A stretch of 64,000 nucleotides of DNA, from assembly GCA_913063325.1 (NCBI GenBank), contig CAJXYE010000004.1:1-64000 (forward strand), written 5' to 3'. Positions 18,972 through 28,095 of this stretch are shown here, piece by piece; positions within the stretch are counted from its first letter, which is position 1; the number at the start of each line of letters is the position of its first letter. The notes under the pieces were generated by a model. That model worked only from the letters and a program-made list of their open reading frames with translations, ran no database searches and had not been told where the DNA came from. This DNA comes from an uncultured Colwellia sp. (GTDB taxonomy: Bacteria; Pseudomonadota; Gammaproteobacteria; Enterobacterales; Alteromonadaceae). A program made the position numbers and the translations under genes.

Positions 18972-19883
18972 TCAGGTTCGAACTAAGATCTTGTCTCTAA
19001 CAAATAACCCACCCCAAATACCAGCTAACATGCCTGTTACAGCTCCCAAACCTGCTGGCGAAAAAGCAGGAAGGGCTAACAATAATTGAGAGTCATTTCC
19101 GCCAACGGCTAACGAAGCACCTATCCCCATAAGAGTTCCCGCAAAGAGGTGCTCAACCCAACGTTTTAAATTTAAAGGAACAAACAAAAACTTATTTGTT
19201 CTCCAGGCAGCTAAAAACATACCTAAAAGTAATGCGATAAATAGCAAGTATTGCTCAATTGCAGGCCAGTTTTTTTCACTACCACTAGTCAAAGCATTGC
19301 TTAGTTGGTTTAGTAATCCACTTGGCGGCCATTTAGGCTCATAAAGAAAAATAAACCCAGCAAGTAACCCAATCCCCATCATACTAAACCACAGAGTTTG
19401 TCGTTGCTTACTACCAAGAAAAGCCCAAATAATGAGAGCTAGGGAACCAATAATTAATAGTAAATAAGTTATATTGTCTGGTAACGGGTTCTTCATTACA
19501 TCTACCTTAGGTTGCCAATGGGCTAGTATTGTCCACCCGACTAACCAGCCAACAATTGTAGCGATCATATTAGAATCACCACGAGCTAACTTTCCTAAAG
19601 TAGACACACCACAACCTTGATTAAAGGCTGTGCCTACTCCAAAAAGCACCCCTCCGAAAATAAACCAAGCACTTATTTGATAAGTTCTAAATTTAAGCGG
19701 TATATCTGTGTAATGAGCAAATAAAGAAGCAACCCAAGCTAGAATTCCACTAAAGAGGATGGCTAATAGGAATTCTTTATTGCCTGCTCTCCATTCGTTG
19801 ACTCCTCTAACCATACACAACCCAGTGGACTGCGCTAAAAAACCAAGAATACAAATTAGCATTAGAACGATTGGTAGTAACAT
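18972..19883 (-). CDS. YeeE/YedE-family sulfur-compound permease
   Basis: The 303-aa protein is almost entirely membrane-spanning (about nine helices) and has the family motif FNQGCGVSTLGKLARGDSN with a conserved cysteine. YeeE/YedE (TsuA) proteins import thiosulfate or related sulfur compounds through a path of cysteines. It is divergent from a cysteine desulfurase gene of the Dnd locus, which suggests a role in supplying sulfur for DNA phosphorothioation; this link is inference. An upstream divergent gap of about 235 bp holds the promoters. Inner membrane. Confidence 0.85.
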   Translation of the reverse strand: MLLPIVLMLICILGFLAQSTGLCMVRGVNEWRAGNKEFLLAILFSGILAWVASLFAHYTDIPLKFRTYQISAWFIFGGVLFGVGTAFNQGCGVSTLGKLARGDSNMIATIVGWLVGWTILAHWQPKVDVMKNPLPDNITYLLLIIGSLALIIWAFLGSKQRQTLWFSMMGIGLLAGFIFLYEPKWPPSGLLNQLSNALTSGSEKNWPAIEQYLLFIALLLGMFLAAWRTNKFLFVPLNLKRWVEHLFAGTLMGIGASLAVGGNDSQLLLALPAFSPAGLGAVTGMLAGIWGGLFVRDKILVRT

Positions 19884-20118
19884 TAAAACTACTCCTGTTA
19901 TTTTTCCTCTTAAAGTATGGACTATATTTACTATTTACTCGCTAATTTGTGGCCCCTATTAATTGAGATATATTTGCTGTATTAAAGCTGAAGCATGGAC
20001 ATAAAGTGTAATTCACTTCTGCACGATTAGCTGTAGTTAAAGGAAAATGCCTTTATAGAAGCTTTGATGTTAGAATAATTTTTTCTTCGTACTACAATTT
20101 TCAAGTGACTTTATTCGA

Positions 20119-21234
20119 ATGATTTATTTAGATACAGCAGCTTCCTATCCGCTCCTTCCTGAAGTAAAGGTAGTTTTATCAGATGCTTTTGAAAGCTTAT
20201 ATGCTAATTCAGCTTCTAGCCATTTGTTAGGAGAGCAAGTCTCTGATGAAATTAATAAAGTTCGAGAACAACTAGCAGATCAAATAGGTGCATACCCAAG
20301 TGAAATTATTTTTACGAGTGGTGCGACAGAATCTAATAACATTGCTTTTAAAAGTTTGCTTTTAGGTAACGAAATATCAAAAGATAAAAAGCATATTGTA
20401 ACCACACAGATTGAACATAAATGTGTATTTGCTATATGTGATTACTTAAAATCCATTGGTTACGAAATTACCTACGTGAAACCAAATAAAGATGGAATAA
20501 TTGAAGCTGATTCAGTAGCTAACGCAATCAGACCTGATACGGCTTTAGTTTCTGTGATGCATGTAAATAATGAGCTTGGTACAATTAATCCTATTGCTGA
20601 TATTGGCCAGGCTTGCTTCGATGCTGGAGTATTATTTCATAGTGATGCAGCTCAAAGTTTTCAAAAAACAAATATAGATGCAGATGATTTAAATGTTGAT
20701 GTAATGTCATTCTCCGCTCATAAAATTGGCGGGCCAAAGGGTATAGGTGCAATCTATATTCGTGATTTACGTAAAAGGCATTTAATGCCTGTGATACACG
20801 GAGCTGGTCAAGAAGATGGTTTACGAGGAGGTACTGTTGCTGCACCTTTAATAATAGGGTTTGGTGCCGCTATTAAGTACTTTGAACAATATTATTCAAC
20901 ATTTAAAAAAAAGGAAATAAAAGAATATTTTCTAAGTAAGCTGAATCAAGGAAAAATAAAATTTAGTGAGAATGGACTGAACACATTAGGTCATTGTTTA
21001 TCAATCACACTACCAGAAACTGATACTGAAACATTAGTTCGAAACAATGAAAATGTGCTTAGCTTAGCTCAAGGTTCTGCTTGCTCTTCCAAAGAAATTG
21101 AACCTTCACATGTTCTGACATCAATAGGTTTAAACAGAGAACTTGCAGATAAAACTTTCAGAATCAGTTTCCCTCTCGATATAGAATACGACTCAATCAA
21201 TGTACTAGTTAAAGAAATATTAAAACACTCATAA
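20119..21234 (+). CDS. dndA: cysteine desulfurase, DndA/IscS-type
   Basis: This PLP enzyme releases sulfur from L-cysteine as a persulfide. The PLP lysine is Lys202 in SFSAHKIGGPKG, His100 lies in QIEHK, and the active cysteine is Cys322 in AQGSACSSKE. Length is 371 aa, close to DndA. With no iscU or other Fe-S genes nearby and dndC and dndD in the same locus, its probable role is sulfur donation to DndC for phosphorothioation. It is divergent from the sulfur permease and is followed by a small Cys-rich gene. The ATG has no strong ribosome site. Confidence 0.85.
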   Translation: MIYLDTAASYPLLPEVKVVLSDAFESLYANSASSHLLGEQVSDEINKVREQLADQIGAYPSEIIFTSGATESNNIAFKSLLLGNEISKDKKHIVTTQIEHKCVFAICDYLKSIGYEITYVKPNKDGIIEADSVANAIRPDTALVSVMHVNNELGTINPIADIGQACFDAGVLFHSDAAQSFQKTNIDADDLNVDVMSFSAHKIGGPKGIGAIYIRDLRKRHLMPVIHGAGQEDGLRGGTVAAPLIIGFGAAIKYFEQYYSTFKKKEIKEYFLSKLNQGKIKFSENGLNTLGHCLSITLPETDTETLVRNNENVLSLAQGSACSSKEIEPSHVLTSIGLNRELADKTFRISFPLDIEYDSINVLVKEILKHS

Positions 21235-21406
21235 ATTGAGCCACAGTAATTTTTTAGGCTAGGGATGATAAAAAGCTATCGCCATATAGAAATATTAAAG
21301 TATTTCATCTGTTTGTATTTGCACAATCATCCTTTATGGTCTAATTAATATATCAGCCTATAAAATTAAGATGAAAGGCGTTTAATCCATAACGGAAATA
21401 TATCTA

Positions 21407-21607
21407 ATGCCTTTGTATATATGCGATGACTGCAATAGCAAATTTGAAATATCTAACAACTCGTTTTTAGGGTCGTTAATTGGAGGGGAATGCTGCACAA
21501 GTCATACCGGTATTACACAGTTATGTGAAACCTGCTACAAAACATATAGAGAAACTTCATATTTTTGTCCGAAAGATACACATTTTCAAAATAAATTTTT
21601 TGATTAA
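21407..21607 (+). CDS. small Cys-rich zinc-ribbon-like protein, 66 aa
   Basis: It contains CDDC near the N-terminus, a central CC, CETC and a final C (YICDDCNSKF, GGECCTSH, LCETCYKTY, YFCPKD), a pattern suited to binding one or two zinc ions. No named family is recognised. It lies 172 bp after the cysteine desulfurase on the same strand and converges with the GIY-YIG gene. It might be a metal- or sulfur-binding accessory of the Dnd locus, which is speculation. ATG start with GGAAATATATCTA upstream. Confidence 0.55.
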   Translation: MPLYICDDCNSKFEISNNSFLGSLIGGECCTSHTGITQLCETCYKTYRETSYFCPKDTHFQNKFFD

Positions 21608-21620
21608 CGGCTGTAATTGT

Positions 21621-22499
21621 CTACTTATCAATTTTTCTGTTAGCTAACTTGAATTCAGAAATTTTGAAAGAATTTATATCTTGTTTATTCCCTAATATGC
21701 AGGCCAAATCACGAATTAGCATTCTTTCAATTGTAAGCCTATAAGGTGTTAGGGGGTCGGGTAAAACATTATATTTATAGTGTGTCCATTGCTTAATATC
21801 AGGGTGACCTGCATTAAACCTACGAATCATATCTTTAGCTTCACCTACATAAATTAGCTTACTTACCTCATCAAGTAGCATATATATAACGTTTTGAGCA
21901 CCTAGTTCTAATTTATAATTATTTCTTTCAGACCAATCTTGCTTATGAATGCTTAGAGAGTCTTTATCAAGCACCTCTGCGCTTATTCTTTTTAAAGGTG
22001 CAGAATTGACTAAGCGATTAAAAAGATTAGGGAATTGAGGCTTCAATTGGTAATGAGCACTAAAGATAAAGGTCTTGTTGGCAACATCAAACTCAATATC
22101 AATAAATTCCCAAAAAGAAATTTCCTCTTCAATATTTCTATTCGATGAATTTTCAGAAAGTTCTGCCTCCAGGCTTCTCATAAATGACATTAAGTAAGTT
22201 TTTCTTAATTCATCAATGAGTTTCTCTTCAAAATATAATCGGTATCTAAATCCCGTAGAATGTTTGATCTTCGCAACTTGTCCTGTGAAGCTTTTTCGTT
22301 CAAAGCCCTGCCTATTGAGATTGATTTCTACTTGTGCTGATGGATCTTTTTTAGACCTTACATTTTCGAAAGTCTTTTGGATATCCCAAATAATTAATAA
22401 CCATTTAGGAATAGGTGTAGAGCCTTCTTTCAAGAAAGTGGCATCAACTTTTTTTCTCCACATAGGAAAATCGACATTTGAGCGCTCTAACAAAACCAA
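21621..22499 (-). CDS. GIY-YIG endonuclease-domain protein linked to dndC
   Basis: The C-terminal third (about residues 200-270) is a GIY-YIG nuclease domain: VIYML (GIY), IYVGEA (YIG), an Arg in DMIRRF, and a candidate catalytic Glu in IERMLIRDL. The N-terminal 200 residues are unrecognised, mixed alpha/beta, and may sense DNA or bind partners. The gene follows dndC by 8 bp on the same strand, so it belongs to the DUF4007-ATPase-dndC transcription unit. It could be the cleaving effector of this Dnd-type system or a nicking enzyme in modification. Known GIY-YIG enzymes cut DNA one strand at a time. Confidence 0.8.
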   Translation of the reverse strand: MVLLERSNVDFPMWRKKVDATFLKEGSTPIPKWLLIIWDIQKTFENVRSKKDPSAQVEINLNRQGFERKSFTGQVAKIKHSTGFRYRLYFEEKLIDELRKTYLMSFMRSLEAELSENSSNRNIEEEISFWEFIDIEFDVANKTFIFSAHYQLKPQFPNLFNRLVNSAPLKRISAEVLDKDSLSIHKQDWSERNNYKLELGAQNVIYMLLDEVSKLIYVGEAKDMIRRFNAGHPDIKQWTHYKYNVLPDPLTPYRLTIERMLIRDLACILGNKQDINSFKISEFKLANRKIDK

Positions 22500-22507
22500 A
22501 ATTCCTT

Positions 22508-23626
22508 TTATTTATAACAGGTCACACAAGCTCCACCACCTTCGGCTTCATCGTATATCTCATCCATGCTGTCGGTATCTGATACCTTAACTGTTGCTCG
22601 CAATAGGTTTGATCTTCGGTTTAATTTTTTCTCGAATCTTTTAACTCGCAGTTCGTGATTCTCGATAATTTCAATTTTTCTTGTTTCTGATTCTAGCGAA
22701 GAAAGTGGAGTTCCTTTGCCTAGCCAATAAAATGTTCCATTCCCTCGATCATCTTCTGCCTTCTTTTCATATGCTTTAGCTTCTTCGAATGCCTGAGGAT
22801 AAATCTCTTTTAACCTTAACCATTCAATTTTTTGTTGGTAGAAACAAAAGGTGCAGCCACTACGTGATCTCCAACCATAATAACCAGGCTTACCCTGATC
22901 TTTCGATTCAACAATTTTAAGTAACGTTTCTGGCGTAAGTTGGGGTGCTAAAGCAGCACCTTCAACTATCTCCTCAACATCCGTATTTCTTGTTTCAATT
23001 AATTCCTTCATTAAATCAAGCTTAGCTTCGTCAGTTGGGTCTATCGGCTCACCTGTTAAGGAATTAACGAATAACTTTCTGTAAGAAATTACTTCTTCTT
23101 CATTACCCAATAAGTCTGCTTTTCTAAGTATTTCAAAAATATCATCTCGGTCTAATCCATCCTCGCGAAAAGGCATACTGATAGTCAAGTATTCTGAAGT
23201 AACATTATTTGTTAGGAAGCCTTCTCGTGCAGGTTCATCAGCTCTAATACCTACATATGAAATTACTTTGGTATACCCTTCCTTTTCCATTTTTACTTGA
23301 ATCCATTTTTCAAATGGCACTAATTTCATTTGAATAGTACACCACCTCGCCTGAGGTGAAGGTAGGTAATTTTTATGTTGTCTTAAATGGTAATCAAAAT
23401 CCTTTTTTTCTCTATTAGAAGAAAAAACCTCTTCATAAGGGTCAACTATTTTACCAACATACCCCTCTAGTCGGTTTACAAAATCTATCACTTCAGGCAA
23501 TTCTTTACCCGTATCTGTGAAATAATATTGCATATCTAATTCTGGGTAATTATCCCTCATATACATAGCTAAAGCGGCACTATCCTTGCCTCCGGATAAA
23601 CCTAATACGTGTAGAGTCTTTTCCAT
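22508..23626 (-). CDS. dndC: DndC-like PAPS-reductase-family DNA sulfurtransferase component
   Basis: The 372-aa protein has the PP-loop SGGKDSAALA (residues 11-20) of the adenylating PAPS-reductase fold. Cysteine motifs include RWCTIQMK and SGCTFCFYQQKIEWL, plus a terminal ACVTCYK, suitable for a 4Fe-4S cluster. DndC uses ATP and sulfur from DndA to build phosphorothioate links. It is shorter than Streptomyces DndC (about 490 aa), nearer to the minimal versions. It sits 15 bp downstream of the large ATPase gene and 8 bp upstream of the GIY-YIG gene, in one operon. Confidence 0.88.
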   Translation of the reverse strand: MEKTLHVLGLSGGKDSAALAMYMRDNYPELDMQYYFTDTGKELPEVIDFVNRLEGYVGKIVDPYEEVFSSNREKKDFDYHLRQHKNYLPSPQARWCTIQMKLVPFEKWIQVKMEKEGYTKVISYVGIRADEPAREGFLTNNVTSEYLTISMPFREDGLDRDDIFEILRKADLLGNEEEVISYRKLFVNSLTGEPIDPTDEAKLDLMKELIETRNTDVEEIVEGAALAPQLTPETLLKIVESKDQGKPGYYGWRSRSGCTFCFYQQKIEWLRLKEIYPQAFEEAKAYEKKAEDDRGNGTFYWLGKGTPLSSLESETRKIEIIENHELRVKRFEKKLNRRSNLLRATVKVSDTDSMDEIYDEAEGGGACVTCYK

Positions 23627-23641
23627 TATGTCTATCTGCCC

Positions 23642-26600
23642 CTATGCTTCCATTAAATCTTCAAGCATTGTTAAAAGTACGGCTTGCTGCTCAGCTTTAT
23701 CAAGTTTTGAAATACTTTTACTTACTTCTTTTAGTTCACCCTGATATTTTTTATTAACAGCTTTGTACTCAATGTCGCCAAAATCGGATAAGAGAAGGTC
23801 TTGTTTAAACCTGGTAATAATCTCGACCAATACAGAGTTTGCTTTAGAGATAGCATTATCATCCCAGTTTCGCTCTGCTTTTCCCGATAGTAGCGAAATG
23901 ATTGCTGAAACCCATTTTCTATTACTAGAGAACTCCGATAATCGTATAGCAAAAGTTTCTACTTTAGGGTTCGTTGTAAAGCTAGCTACCTTTTTGCAGT
24001 TTTTAACTAGATTTCCTGAAAATGTTATATACCCTCTAATTCTGCTTTCAAATTTAAGGAGTTCTTCTTCATGAGCTTTTTCAAGTTGGTCTTTAATGCT
24101 ACTAATATCGGTCGATTTAATATCATCAATAGATTTATTTTTCCCAAAAATTTGGGGTAGTTCCTTCAATAAGTAATCGTTAGGATCAGACGCAACTTTT
24201 GTTATATCTTTAAACTTTAATAATTCCTTACTTAGATTTTTTGTATTACGAGTCCAAGGAGATAACTTGCTATAAAAAGAAACTAATGTTTGAGCAACAA
24301 CTAAGGGTGATATTTCATCAACGTCACATTTAAAAGGTTGTGCAATTTTATTAAGGTAGTTAATGGTTGAGTGGCCAATCTTTACGTACTGAATGCCTAT
24401 TAATTCAGGCTGCTGAAGAAGCTTCATTGCAAATTCTTCATCTGCGCCATTAATAAAAGTTGATTTACTCGTTACACCATTAAAATCATAAAATGCTAAT
24501 TGATTACTATTCGCTTGCAATAGCGCTAATAACCAGATGGGTATGACACCTTTGGCTAAACCATAGGGTTCTTTACTCCATAGTTCAACTATGTCAGAGG
24601 TTCTAATAATGCCGCTACTATCGACTATAAAATCTAATGTCTCTTCGAATAACGCTTTAAGCTTAGGGTTATCAGTTGAAGGCATAGAAAATTTATACTT
24701 GCCTTCACTATTTTGAATATGTAATCCAAAGTTTTCCAAACTTGAGTAATAAAGCCCCTTCTCCGCAGGGAAAGTCTTATCAGGTAAATTTAAGACGACT
24801 TTGTCTGCATTTTCAGCCATTGCTTTAAGTAGCTTTTTAATCCCAGAATTAGCACTCCCTGATGGTTTAGCCTTGTTTATTAATTCATTAATAATTTTGG
24901 GGGCTTTAGAAAAAATCAGATTTGCAACGAAGGAAGCAACAGAGGACAAAGGTTGTATACTTAATTCTTTACTTTGATATGACCAAATAGACGTAATAAA
25001 TACCCGATCAAGTTCATTAGATAAAGCTTGCTTAAATGAAGTTACTCTAGTGTCTAACTCTCTGATAGCTATTTTATCTCTAACAACTGTAGCTTCTTCT
25101 TTTCTAGCTTTTTCCAATGCAATTAATTCAATCGCAATGTCTTTCAATTTAATCAGTGATTGTGGTTTTCCGACAACTATGTGTTTATTTTCAGTAGTTA
25201 GCTTAGTTAACTGAGAAAAAGCTTTGTTATTTATTGGAATTACAAAATTTAGAAAAGATTTCCCGTGAACAGGCTCAATAGCTAAGTTATTGAGTAATTG
25301 GCTATCAACTGCATTAATGATGAGTTTATTAGCCCATCGCATTGTACCTGTTTTGTGATAATGAGACGTTGCTAAAATACTACTGCTAACATCACATACC
25401 GAGGTCCAATCTACACCAGACTTTAGCTTTTCCTTTTGATTTTTTATCAGACTATTAATATCAATATCACTACCTTCAAAAATAAAGTAGCCATTGTGAG
25501 CCGAGCGAAAAATAATTACAGTCCATTTTTCTAAATCAACGAGCGCACTATCTATTTCCGCTTGTTTATACCCTTTACACTCAAAGTAGTTTAGAAGAAA
25601 TTTTTTGGTGGCGTGGAAATGCTGATTAAAACCAAATAAAGTAAGTAAAGATACAATTTTTGTGATTGAACTGTGGAGATTACCTCCCCTTTTAGTTGCT
25701 CTATCGATAGCATCACAACTTTCCAACCACGCTTTACTATCAGGTGAAGTAACTATTATGTGGTATAAGTTATGATGTAGATAATCCCATAAATTATCAG
25801 TTGAATATAATTCACTTAAATCGCTACCTTGCTCATAGTTATCAGCTAAAAACTCACGGAAAGCGTATTTTTCATGAGAGGCTAAAAATCCGAACAAGCT
25901 TCTTTCATTTTGTGAAAAACTTCTTCTAGAAATGGGACCTAAAAGCAAACTAACTAAAGGGTCTAAAGGGAGGGTTTTAAATAGATCAGACGTATTTCTT
26001 GTTTTACTTTTAAAGCAATTATTAACTACTTCAACAGACTGTTGATGTTGATTGGTAAGCTGTTCATTAATTTTATCTGATGATTTACTAATTGCATCAC
26101 CTAGCAAAAATAATGATTCGTCAACAGAAGGGTTATAACCTAAATCTCTATACCTTCCTTGTACTTTTGCCCAATCTTCCTGAAGTTTTGAGTCTTTGTT
26201 TTTCGCATACTCAGTAAAGGGCTGATGCAAAAAGCTGATTAAAATAATTTGATTGTCAGATTGTTGGGCAATATCAGCTAGCTGCTGAAATATATATAAA
26301 TCTTTGTTTTCGTTAGAACAATAATCGAGAGCCTTGCCCATTTCATCAAGTAAAATTAAAACACCGTCTTCTTTAATTGATTTAGTATTTAACAGTTCTT
26401 TAATTCTATCTAAGCATTCATTGTCTGTGAAATTACATAAATCACTTTTGTTAAGTTTAACTTTTAAAGAGGAAGCAATTGATAATAAAAGAGCATGTGC
26501 AGGAGATTCCATAGCACACACATGTTTTACTACTTTCCAGCCTTTGTTAATTTTAAAACGAGTAAGGAATTCAGACTTCAATCCTTCAGCACAATCTAAA

Positions 26601-26887
26601 GAATCTTCAGCATAGTCGCGTTCATCTTTATTAGTAGAAAGCAATAAAGATAAAAATAGTGCAATTGTAGACTTACCCGATCCATAAGGCCCAGTAATAC
26701 TATATGCTCGTTGCTCGCTACCTTCGAAATCTCTGCTGATTGTTTCTAGTACATTAATTGCTGTGCCATGTAGGATAAAGTTATCAATAAATACTTTACT
26801 ATCATCTAACTGCCCATCAATACGAGTAGAGCTTTTATATCGTTGCATTACGTCTACTAGTAATTTATCCATTTGCACACTCTTCAT
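23642..26887 (-). CDS. large P-loop ATPase of the Dnd-type locus, 1081 aa
   Basis: It has Walker A GPYGSGKST (residues 66-74) and Walker B DGVLILLDEMGK (about 174-185, acidic pair Asp181-Glu182), in an ATPase domain reminiscent of BREX BrxC-like and other defence P-loop proteins. The remaining 800 residues are largely unrecognised and helical. Its start overlaps the DUF4007 gene by 23 bp and it precedes dndC. From memory, DUF4007 and ATPase genes occur with Dnd genes in the archaeal DndCDEA-PbeABCD type; I cannot assign Pbe letters with confidence. It may be the motor of target surveillance or replication block. Confidence 0.75.
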   Translation of the reverse strand: MKSVQMDKLLVDVMQRYKSSTRIDGQLDDSKVFIDNFILHGTAINVLETISRDFEGSEQRAYSITGPYGSGKSTIALFLSLLLSTNKDERDYAEDSLDCAEGLKSEFLTRFKINKGWKVVKHVCAMESPAHALLLSIASSLKVKLNKSDLCNFTDNECLDRIKELLNTKSIKEDGVLILLDEMGKALDYCSNENKDLYIFQQLADIAQQSDNQIILISFLHQPFTEYAKNKDSKLQEDWAKVQGRYRDLGYNPSVDESLFLLGDAISKSSDKINEQLTNQHQQSVEVVNNCFKSKTRNTSDLFKTLPLDPLVSLLLGPISRRSFSQNERSLFGFLASHEKYAFREFLADNYEQGSDLSELYSTDNLWDYLHHNLYHIIVTSPDSKAWLESCDAIDRATKRGGNLHSSITKIVSLLTLFGFNQHFHATKKFLLNYFECKGYKQAEIDSALVDLEKWTVIIFRSAHNGYFIFEGSDIDINSLIKNQKEKLKSGVDWTSVCDVSSSILATSHYHKTGTMRWANKLIINAVDSQLLNNLAIEPVHGKSFLNFVIPINNKAFSQLTKLTTENKHIVVGKPQSLIKLKDIAIELIALEKARKEEATVVRDKIAIRELDTRVTSFKQALSNELDRVFITSIWSYQSKELSIQPLSSVASFVANLIFSKAPKIINELINKAKPSGSANSGIKKLLKAMAENADKVVLNLPDKTFPAEKGLYYSSLENFGLHIQNSEGKYKFSMPSTDNPKLKALFEETLDFIVDSSGIIRTSDIVELWSKEPYGLAKGVIPIWLLALLQANSNQLAFYDFNGVTSKSTFINGADEEFAMKLLQQPELIGIQYVKIGHSTINYLNKIAQPFKCDVDEISPLVVAQTLVSFYSKLSPWTRNTKNLSKELLKFKDITKVASDPNDYLLKELPQIFGKNKSIDDIKSTDISSIKDQLEKAHEEELLKFESRIRGYITFSGNLVKNCKKVASFTTNPKVETFAIRLSEFSSNRKWVSAIISLLSGKAERNWDDNAISKANSVLVEIITRFKQDLLLSDFGDIEYKAVNKKYQGELKEVSKSISKLDKAEQQAVLLTMLEDLMEA

Positions 26888-27806
26888 AGTATTTATTTAA
26901 TACTGCTAACTCTGCGTCAAGGTATGAATCATCTACTGAAATCTGTCTTAAACCTAAAGAATCAAGCCATAATATCTTGTTGTTTGAATAAGTTTGAGCC
27001 GCATCTAACTTAGCTCCAAGCCCTTTTTCCGAGAGTCGAAATATTCTGCCCGGAGAATATGCATCTAATAAAAGAGATTTGAAATTTACCTTTGCCACTT
27101 TTGATATTTTTGACTCTTTCTGTACAAACTTTAATAAAGCATAAATAAACACCTCGATAGGCATTTCTTCTTTTTCATTTAAGTCACTTAGATAATAATT
27201 TTTGCCGTTATCTTGAAGTAAATTCAACTCAGATAGAGGAGAGTTAAATTGCTCTTCATCTCCTATTTTTGAATTTTGTTTTAATTTCTTACTGTATGTG
27301 TTCAAAAATGTATCTATATCTTTTTGTATAGTGCTTTCATTTAAAGAAACATCACCAGAGGTAAGCTGTTTAATGTCTGTTGACATATGAGCAAGTAGTA
27401 TTTGTTTTTCAAAATACTCACCATTAAAAATATTAAAAAAATAGCGATATGCGGTCATTTCATTTTGATTGAAACATAACCAAAAGTGAATCAACCAGAT
27501 TGATCCAATATGCTCTAAATACGGGTCTTTACCCGTTTCTTCATTAAAAAGATAATCTCCATTTTCAGAGGAGGAATAAATGGTGAAATTTTGCTCTTTA
27601 TTGCTTTGAAGAAGTCCAGCAGAGTCTGCCCAATAGCGAATAGCATTGACCATATTTTTACCCACACCGAGCTTAATTATTGCTTGTTGTGTTTCTTCTT
27701 CCTTACTTGTTTGCAATTTACCACCGGAATTCAGATGGTTAACTGCTTTATATAACCATCCATACCGTAAAGGGAAAGTGTCGTGACCGGTAAATTTAGC
27801 TTTCAT
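26865..27806 (-). CDS. DUF4007-family protein
   Basis: The N-terminus KFTGHDTFPLRYGWLYKA and the block LGVGKNMVNAIRYWADSAGLLQ are diagnostic of DUF4007, a family found in phosphorothioation-associated defence loci. The function is unproven. The reading frame extends upstream to a TTG at 27863, but the ATG at 27806 with AGAACAGG just before it and the conserved N-terminus starting right after favours the shorter, 313-aa form. It is the first gene of the leftward DUF4007-ATPase-dndC-GIY-YIG unit and is divergent from the PLD-helicase gene. The intervening 290 bp should hold both promoters. Confidence 0.82.
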   Translation of the reverse strand: MKAKFTGHDTFPLRYGWLYKAVNHLNSGGKLQTSKEEETQQAIIKLGVGKNMVNAIRYWADSAGLLQSNKEQNFTIYSSSENGDYLFNEETGKDPYLEHIGSIWLIHFWLCFNQNEMTAYRYFFNIFNGEYFEKQILLAHMSTDIKQLTSGDVSLNESTIQKDIDTFLNTYSKKLKQNSKIGDEEQFNSPLSELNLLQDNGKNYYLSDLNEKEEMPIEVFIYALLKFVQKESKISKVAKVNFKSLLLDAYSPGRIFRLSEKGLGAKLDAAQTYSNNKILWLDSLGLRQISVDDSYLDAELAVLNKYYEECANG

Positions 27807-28095
27807 TCCTGTTCTACCTCTGGAGAAATTGCCCAGAGGTAATACTATATGTTTATTCTTCAAGGTTAAAGTAAAATATTGGAATAAAACTGTACATTTA
27901 AACAGCAGGCTGCCGTTTTTACTTACACTCTGTTAACTAATTGTAATATTATGATTTTGTTTGTTTTTTCTATTGTGTTCTTTAATCTATATCAATAGAA
28001 TGAATGTAGTATTGTTGTACAATAATTTTAAACGAGTAACGGATTTTGATTTGCCATGGAAAACGGAATTATGGCAATGGTTAGCAAGGACTAAT
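27807..28095. promoter_or_regulatory. divergent promoter region of the Dnd-type locus
   Basis: This AT-rich gap separates the DUF4007 start (27806, minus) from the preferred helicase start (28096, plus) and must serve both arms. Both genes have possible upstream in-frame starts inside it (TTG 27863 and TTG 27961 or ATG 28000). I see no clear operator palindrome. Confidence 0.4.
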
